From Lachnospiraceae bacterium (GTDB taxonomy: Bacteria; Bacillota; Clostridia; Lachnospirales; Lachnospiraceae), in the NCBI GenBank assembly GCA_030523275.1, contig JAUNIX010000001.1:102975-166974 (forward strand): 64,000 bases of DNA, given 5' to 3'. The notes under the pieces were generated by a model. The model was not told where the DNA came from. It searched no databases and saw nothing but the letters and a program-made list of their open reading frames with translations. This document shows positions 43,980 to 53,043 of the stretch, in pieces. Made by a program: the position numbers and the translations under genes. The stretch's first letter is position 1. Each line of letters starts with the position of its first letter.

Positions 43980-46011
43980 ATTATCAGTCAACAATATCAA
44001 AAAGAGTATGAAAGATTATGCAGTCTATTTCTTTACTCTGATTGTAGGAGTGGCTGTTTTCTATGTATTTAATGCGATTCAGTCACAAAGTGTGATGTTA
44101 AATGTGACAAAGGATACGCGTGAATTTATCAAGATGATGACGAATATGCTCGCCAGTGTCAGTGTCTTTGTTTCGGTCATTCTTGGATTCCTGATTATTT
44201 ATGCTACCAGATTTTTGATTAAACGGCGTAACCGAGAATTTGGACTTTATATGTTGCTTGGAATGAGCAAACAAAAGATTTCTCTCATTTTATTTGGAGA
44301 AACCTTCTTGATCGGGTTGATTTCTCTGGGAGTGGGACTTGTGCTCGGTGTTTGTCTGTCTCAGTTTATGAGTATTTTAGTTGCACATATGTTTGAGGCG
44401 GACATGACGAAGTTTCAGTTTGTATTTTCCAAAGAAGCTTGTATACAGACGATTTCCTGCTTTGGACTTATGTATGTGGTCGTGATTATTTTCAATACGA
44501 TTACTGTGGGAAGATACAAACTGATCGATTTACTGCAGGCAGAGAAACGTTCCGAAAAAATACGAATGAAAAATCCTTGGATTTGTACGATTATCTTTGT
44601 TATTTCAGCCGTAACATTGGGATATGCGTATTATCTCGTGACATCTGGTTTGGAAAAAATTGATGCACCGGAAAAAATTTTTATGCCGATTCTTTTGGGT
44701 TCGGTGGCAACCTTTTTCCTTTTTTGGTCTTTGTCAGGTTTGTTACTTAAAATTGTAATGTCAATGAAAAATGTGTATTATCGAGGATTAAATTCCTTTG
44801 TCTTTCGGCAATTTGCCAGTAAGATTAATACGATGGTCGTTTCAATGATGATTATTTGTCTGATGCTTTTTATAACAATCTGCATGCTATCGAGTGCATT
44901 ATCAATGAATCATTCGATGAATAAAAATGCCAATGAATTGGTTCCGGCAGATATACAGTTAGAGAAACGTAGGAATTTAGATAAAAGCTGGATACAGCAA
45001 GGATATACGAAAAAAGAAGTAGAAAATTCCAAAAGTAATATTCTTTCTGAATATGAAAAGGCAGGAATTAATCTAGATAAATATCTTGGCGATTATGTAG
45101 AATATAAAACATATGCGACAGATCAATTGACATTGGGAGATACACTTGGTTCTAAACTAAATGAAATACAAAAGATATATTCTACATTGACGTATGAAAT
45201 GCCAGAAGAAATTATGTCTATCAGTGATTACAATCGTGTGGCCAAGTTGTATGGAAATCAAACATATACTCTCAAAGAGAATGAGTACATGATTATAGCG
45301 GATTTCCAGTCTATGATAGATTTACGTAATCAGGCACTGAAAAACGGAGAGAAAATTACCGTGTTTGATCATATGTTAAAGCCCAAATACGACTCCTGTC
45401 AGGATGGTTTTACGGAGTTGGCTATTCAGCATATTAATACAGGAATTATTCTTGTTCCAGATGACATTGTAGATGAAAATTACATAAAATACGACAACAT
45501 TGTGGGTAATTATATGAGTGGCGATAAGGCAAAGGCAGAGCGGGCATTGCGAAAAGAGCTCAAAGACAAACAGGTCGTAAATTATATCAGTGCAACTCGT
45601 AAGCAACTTTTAGAAAATAGTATTGGTCTTGGAGCGATGATTGTATTTATCGGTATTTATCTGGGAATCGTTTTCTTAATCTCGTGTGCAGCCATCTTAG
45701 CATTAAAAGAATTATCCGAAAGTGCAGACAACATAGAGCGTTATCATATGTTGAGAAAGATTGGTGTCGATGAAAAAATGATTTCCGGAGCCTTATTAAA
45801 ACAAATTGGTATTTTCTTCTTATTCCCATTATTGCTTGCCTGTATCCATTCTTATTTTGGACTTCGTTTTTGCAATATGATTTTGGAAACCTTTGGTACG
45901 AGCCAAATGATGAAATCCATTTTGGAAACGGCTGGTGTAATCGTGTTCATCTATGGTGGATATTTTGTAATAACTTATTTATGCAGTAAAAATATGATTC
46001 GTAACCGATGA
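43969..46011 (+). CDS. bceB: FtsX-type ABC permease (BceB-like)
   Basis: This permease of about 680 aa has ten predicted membrane helices and one large outside domain between helices 7 and 8 (about residues 310-540), which in BceB proteins recognises the peptide. The start (LFKLSVNNIKKSMKDYAVYFFTL) and the FLIKRRNREFGLYMLLGMSKQKI cytoplasmic loop are family hallmarks. Two start codons are possible, 43960 and 43969; the later one has better spacing from the GGAGG at 43953. It is translated together with the ATPase. Confidence 0.93.
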   Translation: MLFKLSVNNIKKSMKDYAVYFFTLIVGVAVFYVFNAIQSQSVMLNVTKDTREFIKMMTNMLASVSVFVSVILGFLIIYATRFLIKRRNREFGLYMLLGMSKQKISLILFGETFLIGLISLGVGLVLGVCLSQFMSILVAHMFEADMTKFQFVFSKEACIQTISCFGLMYVVVIIFNTITVGRYKLIDLLQAEKRSEKIRMKNPWICTIIFVISAVTLGYAYYLVTSGLEKIDAPEKIFMPILLGSVATFFLFWSLSGLLLKIVMSMKNVYYRGLNSFVFRQFASKINTMVVSMMIICLMLFITICMLSSALSMNHSMNKNANELVPADIQLEKRRNLDKSWIQQGYTKKEVENSKSNILSEYEKAGINLDKYLGDYVEYKTYATDQLTLGDTLGSKLNEIQKIYSTLTYEMPEEIMSISDYNRVAKLYGNQTYTLKENEYMIIADFQSMIDLRNQALKNGEKITVFDHMLKPKYDSCQDGFTELAIQHINTGIILVPDDIVDENYIKYDNIVGNYMSGDKAKAERALRKELKDKQVVNYISATRKQLLENSIGLGAMIVFIGIYLGIVFLISCAAILALKELSESADNIERYHMLRKIGVDEKMISGALLKQIGIFFLFPLLLACIHSYFGLRFCNMILETFGTSQMMKSILETAGVIVFIYGGYFVITYLCSKNMIRNR

Positions 46012-46142
46012 TTCTATTCTTATTGTTGTATCAATATATAAAGAAAAATGCAATAAGTTTTCGGATTTCGGATAATGGTTGACAAAAGCTTCTATCATCG
46101 GTATGATTTTTTCATGTAAATAATTTTCATGTGGAGGTTTAT

Positions 46143-46994
46143 ATGGAAAAACAGCAATCGGTTATATATATGATTCGTTTATTATATGATAGTTTTTATG
46201 AACAGGAAAAAAAAATTGCAGATTATATATTGGAAAATCATAAAGAAGTCGTGAATATGACGATTGGTGAATTGGCGAAAGCATGTAAGACCAGTGTCGC
46301 AACAGTTTCAAGATTTTGCAAAAAATGTAATATGGATGGATTTCATCATTTAAAAATTAGCCTTGCAAAGGAAATTACCAGTGGAGATACAAAGATTCAG
46401 GTGTCGAACACGATTTCAAAAAATGATATTGCTCAGTCGTTACAGAATATTTTTGTAAATAAAGTGGAAGAATTAAAACAGACGATTTCTTTTATAGATG
46501 AAGAACAATTAAAAATGATTCTTGAAAGTATTGAGAATGCTCAAAGTGTACATTTTGTAGCAGTTGGAAACACATTGCCGGTTGCTTTAGATGGCGCATT
46601 TAAATTAAATCAGATTGGAATTCCGGCAGTAGCATCAACTATATGGGAAACACAATTAGCAATGGCATTGTCAATGACAGACAACGATGTGATGATTGCA
46701 ATCTCAAATTCTGGTGAATCAAAGAAAGTAGTACAAGTAATACGAGAGGCAAAGAAACGTGGTGCTTTAACAGTAGGAATTACGAATAATGCAAATTCTA
46801 CAGTTGGAAATACTGTGGATTATCATATCCAGACTGCAACAATGGAAAGATTATTTCTAAATGAATTTTGTTTTTCCCGTGTATCTGCAACTGTTGTGAT
46901 TGAAATTTTATATTTGTTCCTAACGGTTGGGCAAAAGCATAGCTATGATAAAGTACGTGAATTTGAAGATCTGATTGCAGAGGAAAAGTTGTAG
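46143..46994 (+). CDS. MurR/RpiR-family transcriptional regulator
   Basis: This 283-aa regulator starts at the ATG at 46143 (TGGAGG site). The N-terminal helix-turn-helix (MTIGELAKACKTSVATVSRFCKKCNM) and C-terminal sugar-phosphate-binding SIS domain (VHFVAVGNTLPVALDGAFKLNQIG, AISNSGESKKVVQVIREAKKRG) are clear. It lies upstream of a fructose-type PTS operon, separated from it by a terminator, and is the likely regulator of that operon through the CGAAAATAATT sites at 47049-47160. Confidence 0.92.
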   Translation: MEKQQSVIYMIRLLYDSFYEQEKKIADYILENHKEVVNMTIGELAKACKTSVATVSRFCKKCNMDGFHHLKISLAKEITSGDTKIQVSNTISKNDIAQSLQNIFVNKVEELKQTISFIDEEQLKMILESIENAQSVHFVAVGNTLPVALDGAFKLNQIGIPAVASTIWETQLAMALSMTDNDVMIAISNSGESKKVVQVIREAKKRGALTVGITNNANSTVGNTVDYHIQTATMERLFLNEFCFSRVSATVVIEILYLFLTVGQKHSYDKVREFEDLIAEEKL

Positions 46995-47015
46995 AATATA
47001 ACGAAAAATGTTTTC

Positions 47016-47045
47016 ATAGAGTCCAGAAATGGACTCTATTTTTGT
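47016..47045 (+). terminator. Terminator after the RpiR gene
   Basis: ATAGAGTCC (47016-47024) pairs with GGACTCTAT (47031-47039) across AGAAAT, followed by a T-rich run. It separates the regulator from the PTS operon. Confidence 0.88.
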
Positions 47046-47048
47046 ACA

Positions 47049-47160
47049 ACAATACGAAAATTAATTTTGCAATAAAAAAATATTGACAATAATTATTTTC
47101 GCGCATATACTATAGATACAAAAATAAATATCGCGATATATATAACAATACGAAAATAAT
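47049..47160 (+). promoter_or_regulatory. PTS operon promoter with three candidate RpiR sites
   Basis: TTGACA at 47083-47088 and TATACT at 47106-47111 with a 17-bp spacer form a strong promoter. ACAATACGAAAATTAAT at 47049-47065 and ACAATACGAAAATAAT at 47145-47160 flank it as direct repeats, and the spacer holds the same core on the other strand (AATTATTTTCGCG at 47091-47103). Three copies of CGAAAATAATT around one promoter suggest repression by looping or blocking. A TATCGCGATA palindrome lies at 47129-47138. Confidence 0.65.
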
Positions 47161-47188
47161 TTACACAAAATGATTATAGGAGAATAAT

Positions 47189-49108
47189 ATGAAAATTAAT
47201 GAATTGTTAGATATAAGATCAATTGATTTACAAATGTCCGCATTATCAAAACGAGATAGTATTCATCAATTGACAAAGTTAATGGAGAAATCAGGAAAAA
47301 TAAAAAACAGGGAAGGATATGAAAACGATGTTTTAGCTCGTGAAGAAGAAGGAACAACCGGTATTGGTAATGGGATTGCCACTCCACATGCAAAGAGCCA
47401 ACATGTAAAAAAAGTAGGTTTAGCGGCAGCAATTATTAGAGATTGTGTTGACTATGATGCTTTAGATGGAAAACCGGTTGATTTGATGTTTATGATAGCT
47501 GCTCCTGAAAATGGTGAGAATGAACACTTAGAGGTATTAGCGAAATTATCTAAGATGTTAATGGATCCGGCGTTTAAAACAGCACTTATGAAGACAAATT
47601 CTCCAGAGGAATTTTTAGATGTTATTAATCAAAAAGAATTTGTATTAGAAGCAAATAATGAAACTCAGCAAATGATTTCTGCTACATATCGCGTATTAGC
47701 AGTAACTGCATGTCCAACTGGAATTGCACATACTTTTATGGCAGCGGAAAGTTTGGAACGAATAGGAAAGGAAATGGGAATTCCGGTAAAAGTAGAAACA
47801 CAGGGAGCAGATGGTGCAAAAAATGTACTTACAGCTGAAGAAATTGAGAATGCTGAATGCATTATTATAGCAGCAGATAAAAATGTAAATCTTGCAAGAT
47901 TTCATGGAAAAAAAGTGATTATCACAAAAGTCGCGGATGGTATTCATCATGCACAAGAATTAATTGAACAGGCAGTGGGTGGCAATGTGCCGATTTATCA
48001 TCATAGTGGAACAGTAGATGCAGATAGTGCCGGGGAAAGTTCAGAGAGTGTTGGCAGACAGATTTATAAACATTTGATGAATGGTGTATCCCATATGCTT
48101 CCTTTTGTAATTGGCGGAGGTATTTTGATTGCACTTGCATTCTTATTAGATGATTATAGTATTGATCCATCAAACTTTGGTAAAAATACGCCAATCGCAG
48201 CTTATTTAAAAACCATTGGAGAGACATCTTTTGGTATGATGTTACCGATTTTATCAGGATACATTGCTATGAGTATTGCTGACCGTCCGGGTCTGGCTGT
48301 GGGTGTCGTTGCCGGTCTTGTGGCAAAGGCAGGAGTAACTTTTGTAAATCCGGCTGGCGGTGATATTAATGCTGGTTTTTTGGGAGCATTATTTGCCGGT
48401 TTTGCAGCGGGATATGTCATTTTAGGTTTGAAAAAATTGACAGCTAGAATTCCACAATCCTTAAATAGTATTCGCCCAATGATTATTTACCCGGTGTTTG
48501 GTGTTTTGATCGGTTCTGTAGTTACTACTTTGATTAACCCATTAATGGGTATAATCAATGGCGCACTTTCGGGAGCATTAAATAGCTTAAATGGAACCAG
48601 CAGAGTATTGCTTGGTATTATTTGTGCAGGTATGCAGTCAGTCGATATGGGTGGTCCGGTTAATAAAACATCGTATGTATTTGCAACTTCACAGCTTGCA
48701 GAAGGAAATTTTGAGATTATGGCGGCTGTTATGGCTGGTGGTATGATTCCACCTCTGGCAATCGCACTTTGCACTACATTCTTTAAAAATCGTTTTACAA
48801 AAAAGGAAAGAGAATCAGGATTAGTCAATTATTTGCTTGGATTATCTTTCATTTCTGAAGGAGCCATTCCATTTGCTGCCAGCGATCCTGCACGTGTATT
48901 ACCTTCCTGTATTGTTGGCTCTGCAACTGCAGGTGGTTTATCAATGTTCTTTGGATGTACTTTGCGTGCACCACATGGCGGAATTTTTGTACTGCCAACG
49001 ATTGGAAATCCATTGATGTATGCACTTTCTATTTTAATTGGTTCTGTGGTTGGATGTTTGATTTTGGCAGCTTTTAAAAAACCATTGCCAAAGGAACAAC
49101 AGGAATAG
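47189..49108 (+). CDS. fruA: PTS fructose-family transporter, fused IIA-IIB-IIC
   Basis: This 639-aa permease takes up and phosphorylates a sugar. The IIA domain has the active His67 in GNGIATPHAKS, the IIB domain has Cys175 in TACPTGIAHTFMAAE, and the IIC domain of about eight membrane helices starts near residue 295 (VSHMLPFVIGGGILIALAF). The family is fructose/mannitol-like, but the linked RpiA-like and oxidoreductase genes point to a different or rarer sugar. The start has an AGGAG site 78 bp after the TATACT box. Confidence 0.92.
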   Translation: MKINELLDIRSIDLQMSALSKRDSIHQLTKLMEKSGKIKNREGYENDVLAREEEGTTGIGNGIATPHAKSQHVKKVGLAAAIIRDCVDYDALDGKPVDLMFMIAAPENGENEHLEVLAKLSKMLMDPAFKTALMKTNSPEEFLDVINQKEFVLEANNETQQMISATYRVLAVTACPTGIAHTFMAAESLERIGKEMGIPVKVETQGADGAKNVLTAEEIENAECIIIAADKNVNLARFHGKKVIITKVADGIHHAQELIEQAVGGNVPIYHHSGTVDADSAGESSESVGRQIYKHLMNGVSHMLPFVIGGGILIALAFLLDDYSIDPSNFGKNTPIAAYLKTIGETSFGMMLPILSGYIAMSIADRPGLAVGVVAGLVAKAGVTFVNPAGGDINAGFLGALFAGFAAGYVILGLKKLTARIPQSLNSIRPMIIYPVFGVLIGSVVTTLINPLMGIINGALSGALNSLNGTSRVLLGIICAGMQSVDMGGPVNKTSYVFATSQLAEGNFEIMAAVMAGGMIPPLAIALCTTFFKNRFTKKERESGLVNYLLGLSFISEGAIPFAASDPARVLPSCIVGSATAGGLSMFFGCTLRAPHGGIFVLPTIGNPLMYALSILIGSVVGCLILAAFKKPLPKEQQE

Positions 49109-49121
49109 AAGGAGAACAATT

Positions 49122-49802
49122 ATGAAGAAAAAATGTGCTCAAAAAGCAATTTCAATGATTGAAGATGGTATGACAATTGGATTAGGAGGCGGCCAGAGCA
49201 TTGCCTTTTTAATTAAAGAATTAGAAAAATCTGAAAAAATGATTCTCGCCGTTACCCCGTCTCAGGATACATTGGAATTATGTTTAAAATATCGGATTCC
49301 AGTTCGATCCTTGGAAATGACAGATCAGATAGACATTGCTTTTGATGGTTGTGATGAGTTAGATGAAAACTTAAATGCTTTAAAAAGCTGTGGGGGAATT
49401 CATACCAGAGAAAAAATTGTAGCGGTAATGGCAAAAAATTATGTTTTATTAGCCGATGAACAAAAATATCATAAAACGTTATCTTTTCATCATCCAATTA
49501 CAATAGAAGTAATTCGTTCTGCAAGAGCAGCTGTAAAGAAATCTTTGAAAAATATGGGGGCAAGCGTTATAGAACGTCATGCAGATAAAAAGGTAGGATT
49601 GGTCGTAAGTGATGATGGAAACTATCTGATGGATGTCAGGTTTTCAAATAGCTCATCTTTAGATGAGATAAATGCAAAGTTGAATAGAATTCCAGGAATC
49701 GTTGAACACAGTTTATTTTATCAAATTGCGTCAAAGGCAATTATTGCAAGTGAAAATGGAATACAGATAATAGAAAGGAAGAATAAAAGTGAAAAAATAT
49801 AA
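49122..49802 (+). CDS. rpiA: RpiA-family sugar-phosphate isomerase (divergent)
   Basis: This 226-aa protein resembles ribose-5-phosphate isomerase A: GLGGGQSIAFLI replaces the usual Gly-x-Gly-Ser-Thr phosphate loop, DGCDELDENLNALKSCGG replaces DGADEVD with GGGGAL, and TREKIVAVMAKNYVLLADEQKY retains the catalytic region. Because the phosphate loop and the active site are changed, it may act on another aldose phosphate. It lies in the PTS operon 13 bp after fruA and overlaps the oxidoreductase gene by 14 bp. Confidence 0.8.
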   Translation: MKKKCAQKAISMIEDGMTIGLGGGQSIAFLIKELEKSEKMILAVTPSQDTLELCLKYRIPVRSLEMTDQIDIAFDGCDELDENLNALKSCGGIHTREKIVAVMAKNYVLLADEQKYHKTLSFHHPITIEVIRSARAAVKKSLKNMGASVIERHADKKVGLVVSDDGNYLMDVRFSNSSSLDEINAKLNRIPGIVEHSLFYQIASKAIIASENGIQIIERKNKSEKI

Positions 49803-50760
49803 TTGGGGAATTTTGGGAACAGGATGGATTGCTCATGAAATGGGAGAGGCATTAAATGCAGTCAATGGTGAAATTTATGCAGTTTGTGATATAAATTTAG
49901 AAAGCGCACAGGCATATGCAGATGAATTTGGAGTAAAAAAGGCGTATGGAAGTGCGGACGAAATGATTGCAGATGAGAATGTTGACATTGTGTATATTGC
50001 AACTCCACATAGTATGCATCACAAATTTTTATTGCAGTCAGTAAAAGCGGGAAAACATGTTTTCTGTGAAAAATCAATTACAGTAAATAGCAGACAGTTG
50101 GAAGAATGTGTGAAAATTGCGAAAGAAAAAAATTTGGTTATCTGTGATGGGATGACTTTACTTCATATGCCTTTATATAAAAAATTGAAACAAAAAATTG
50201 CAGATGGAGCTATTGGGGAAGTAAAAATGGTTCAGGTAAACTTTGGCAGCTGCAAAGAATATGATGTTACGAATCGTTTCTTTTCAAAGGAATTGGCTGG
50301 AGGCGCATTACTTGACATTGGTGTTTATGCGACAACATTTGCCAGATTTTTTATGAAGAGTAAACCAGATGTTGTGTTGACAACTGCGAATTATTTTGAA
50401 ACAGGTGTGGATGAAACAAGTGGGATCATTCTAAAAAATCCAGATGGAGAAATGGCGGTTATGGCGTTAACTATGAGAGCAAAACAACCAAAGCGAGGTG
50501 TAGTTGCAGGAGAAAAAGGCTTTATTGAAATCTATGATTATCCTCGTGCTTCCAAAGCAACGATTACGTATACAGAAGATGGACATACGGAAATAATTGA
50601 AGAAGGGAAAACCGAAGAAGCCCTTCAATATGAAGTTCGAGATATGCAGGAGTACGTACAAAATCAAAGTGGAGATGCAAATCTTCAGATTGTAAGTGAT
50701 GTTATGGAAACCTTGACAACTATACGAAATCAGTGGGGAATGGTATATCCATTTGAATAA
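49789..50760 (+). CDS. Gfo/Idh/MocA-family oxidoreductase
   Basis: This 323-aa NAD(P)-dependent sugar oxidoreductase starts at a GTG with an AAAGGAAG site. The Rossmann fold has WGILGTGWIAHEM, and the family's EKP motif reads FCEKSITVN with the conserved Lys; GGALLDIGVYATTFA carries the usual Asp-His/Asp-Gly pattern near the catalytic centre. It overlaps the end of the RpiA-like gene, so the pair is co-translated. It probably oxidises or reduces the sugar imported by the PTS. Confidence 0.9.
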   Translation: MKKYNWGILGTGWIAHEMGEALNAVNGEIYAVCDINLESAQAYADEFGVKKAYGSADEMIADENVDIVYIATPHSMHHKFLLQSVKAGKHVFCEKSITVNSRQLEECVKIAKEKNLVICDGMTLLHMPLYKKLKQKIADGAIGEVKMVQVNFGSCKEYDVTNRFFSKELAGGALLDIGVYATTFARFFMKSKPDVVLTTANYFETGVDETSGIILKNPDGEMAVMALTMRAKQPKRGVVAGEKGFIEIYDYPRASKATITYTEDGHTEIIEEGKTEEALQYEVRDMQEYVQNQSGDANLQIVSDVMETLTTIRNQWGMVYPFE

Positions 50761-50904
50761 AAGATTGATCTCTTTTCTTTACGGAAAGGATTAATAAAAT
50801 AAATGCACCGGATATATAATAATGCTAAAATGTAGAAAAAGTATCCATCTATAAAACAATAACACGCAAGGCGATGCTGAGAATCTGGTGCAGCATAGTT
50901 GAAA

Positions 50905-50938
50905 TGTCCTGTATGAAAATAAAATTTTATACAGGACA
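50905..50938 (+). promoter_or_regulatory. Inverted repeat upstream of the HAD phosphatase
   Basis: TGTCCTGTATGAAAAT and ATTTTATACAGGACA form arms of 15 pairs with one bulged G and a three-base loop. A TATAAT lies at 50950-50955, so this could be an operator over the -35 region, or an RNA hairpin. The stretch 50761-50986 otherwise holds no gene. Confidence 0.5.
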
Positions 50939-50986
50939 TGTTGCTTTGATATAATATTTTATATAAAAAATACGAAGGAGTAACCA

Positions 50987-51760
50987 ATGAATAAAAAATA
51001 TTTCTTTTTTGATATTGATGGAACATTAACCGATGATTTGACAAAACAGATGATTCCTTCTGCAGCCAAGGCAATTAAAAAATTACAGGAAGCAGGGCAT
51101 TTTGTATCGATTGCAACTGGTAGGGCGTTTTATAAAGCAGAACCATTTCGCAAGGAACAGGGGATTCATCATATGGTCTGTAATGGAGGACATGGAATTG
51201 TGTTATCAGATGAATTAAAAGAAAATCGACCAATTGATTATGAAAAATCGCTTGCAATTTATCGTCAGGCAATCGAACTTGGTTATGGGGTAATGGTTGC
51301 TTTGGATGATTCGAAAAAAATTTATGGAAGAGATTTTCGGTTTTATGAGCAGGCAGGGATTCGAAAAGAGCCAACTACATATATCATAGATGATACATTT
51401 GATCCGTCGAATCAGGATACGATTTATAAGATGTATATTTCGATTCCAAAAGAGGAAGAAGAGAAATTGACATTAAAAGATACAGTTGGACATTTACGTT
51501 TTGAAACAGAGTATTTGATGTTTCAACCAGATGCTAAGCGGGAAGGTATTTTCCGCATGTTGAACTATGTAGGTGGTAAAACGGAGGATGTCGTTGTTTT
51601 TGGTGACGATTACAATGATCTGTGTATGTTTGACGAGCAGTTTTACTGCGTGGCAATGGGCAATGGCTGTGACGAATTAAAGCAAAGAGCAGATTATATT
51701 ACTGCAAAAAATACAGAAGATGGAATCTATTTGGCATGTAAAAAACATGCTTGGTTCTAA
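50987..51760 (+). CDS. HAD-family Cof-type phosphatase
   Basis: This 257-aa phosphatase acts on sugar phosphates or related compounds. Motif I is FFDIDGTLTDD with the nucleophile Asp, motif II is SIATGRAF with the Thr, and motif IV is VVFGDDYNDLCMFD. The Cof-type cap lies between (about residues 85-185). It follows the Gfo/Idh gene but has its own upstream inverted repeat and TATAAT, so it may be expressed on its own. A GAAGGAG site precedes the ATG. Confidence 0.92.
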   Translation: MNKKYFFFDIDGTLTDDLTKQMIPSAAKAIKKLQEAGHFVSIATGRAFYKAEPFRKEQGIHHMVCNGGHGIVLSDELKENRPIDYEKSLAIYRQAIELGYGVMVALDDSKKIYGRDFRFYEQAGIRKEPTTYIIDDTFDPSNQDTIYKMYISIPKEEEEKLTLKDTVGHLRFETEYLMFQPDAKREGIFRMLNYVGGKTEDVVVFGDDYNDLCMFDEQFYCVAMGNGCDELKQRADYITAKNTEDGIYLACKKHAWF

Positions 51761-51817
51761 ATTGAGAAAGCATTGTTTGACATATGAATGAATCCATAGC
51801 GATATAATATGAATGAA

Positions 51818-52729
51818 TTATTGCAATTTGTAATAAAGAGCCAATTGCTTTTTAAAAAACTGAATAAATTGATTTTCTCTTGAACTTAACTGATAATTTT
51901 TCTGTTTTAACATATAAATATCCAGTTTTGGGCAAAAGTCAGAAATAGGAAGTGTGAGACAGCAGGTGTCCATATCGGTGTCGATGCTTCCTTTTTTTAT
52001 AATCGCGATGGCATCAGAATTACAAATGGTTTCTTTTAGACCGCTGCGATCAAAAATCTTTGTCACCTGTTGATTTTTTGGAATATGAAGCATACCAAGC
52101 CAGTCTTCATAATCAAAATCTTCATAAACAATTAAATGCTGTTTTTTGATTTCTTCAAATGTCAATGCTTTTTCTGTGGCAAAAGGACTGTATGTTGAGA
52201 CAAGAACCTCAATTGGTACACTTTCATAAAGTAGAATCATATCTAAATTATATTGATCCGCTCTTTTTTGATGGTAAACGCGTCTGCTTTGAAAACAATA
52301 AAAAATACAAATACGATATTTTTGTGTTACTAAATCTGCGAATGTCTGTTTTAATCCCGTTTCTTTAAAACTATCCCGTATATTTTGTACCGGAAATTTT
52401 CGTTGATAGGCAAGGAAAATTTGCATGAACAAATAGGAATACGTGGAGGTAATGGATAAATCATTATATGTTTGAAATAACGAAGGAATGTTTTTAATTT
52501 TATCCATTTCTGCTAGAATACGCTGTGAAGATTCCAAAAGTACTTCTCCCTCTAAAGTTAACTTTACACCGGAACTATTTCGTACGAATATTTGAAATCC
52601 AACTTCTTTTTCTAATATTCGGATAGAATTACTTAAATTGGGCTGTGATAAGTAGAGATTTTGAGCAGCCTTATTGATAGAGCCACAACGTGCAATTTCG
52701 ACGACATATCTTAAATGTTCCAGTTTCAT
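51818..52729 (-). CDS. LysR-family transcriptional regulator
   Basis: This 303-aa protein has the LysR winged helix at the N-terminus (RYVVEIARCGSINKAAQNLYLSQPNLSNSIRILEKEVG) and an effector-binding domain behind it. It is divergent from the agmatinase gene with a 314-bp gap that contains an inverted repeat at 52916-52939. It probably responds to a metabolite of the agmatinase pathway, but the ligand is not known. Confidence 0.92.
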   Translation of the reverse strand: MKLEHLRYVVEIARCGSINKAAQNLYLSQPNLSNSIRILEKEVGFQIFVRNSSGVKLTLEGEVLLESSQRILAEMDKIKNIPSLFQTYNDLSITSTYSYLFMQIFLAYQRKFPVQNIRDSFKETGLKQTFADLVTQKYRICIFYCFQSRRVYHQKRADQYNLDMILLYESVPIEVLVSTYSPFATEKALTFEEIKKQHLIVYEDFDYEDWLGMLHIPKNQQVTKIFDRSGLKETICNSDAIAIIKKGSIDTDMDTCCLTLPISDFCPKLDIYMLKQKNYQLSSRENQFIQFFKKQLALYYKLQ

Positions 52730-52915
52730 ACCGTATTTCCTTTTCTTTTATGAGTCTTAACCTACAAAATAAGTATAACCTATCGTGCGAAGCACGTCCA
52801 TCAAAAGATGGAATCAAGGTATACAAGAAAGTACATATAAGGTAAAGGAAATATACTTAATAGATGGATATAAGTGTACAAAATAAGTTGTTTTGATCAG
52901 TAAAATTCGATATTT

Positions 52916-52939
52916 AGTTATATGAATATGTATATAACT
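52916..52939 (+). promoter_or_regulatory. Candidate LysR operator between divergent genes
   Basis: AGTTATAT-N8-ATATAACT is a 24-bp inverted repeat in the LysR-agmatinase gap, of a size usual for LysR sites. The gap (52730-53043) also holds two small hairpins, CGTGC-GAA-GCACG at 52784-52796 and TCCATC-AAAA-GATGGA at 52797-52812, nearer the LysR start. Confidence 0.5.
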
Positions 52940-53043
52940 AAGTGAATATATATATAAGCGGAAATAGGGGCAGCCGTGTTAAAATACGAGATGTACTCAA
53001 GAGAAAGACAAATGTATTTAATGTAAAAACAAGGAGGATTCTA

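Noticed and set aside
50860..50900. A tRNA-like fold in the gap before the HAD gene
   Set aside because: There is no cloverleaf, T-loop consensus or acceptor pairing; only short inverted repeats are present.
52784..52812. Two adjacent hairpins near the agmatinase gene as a guanidine-II (mini-ykkC) riboswitch
   Set aside because: Guanidine-II hairpins carry ACGR loops; these have GAA and AAAA loops, and they lie closer to the LysR start than to the agmatinase.
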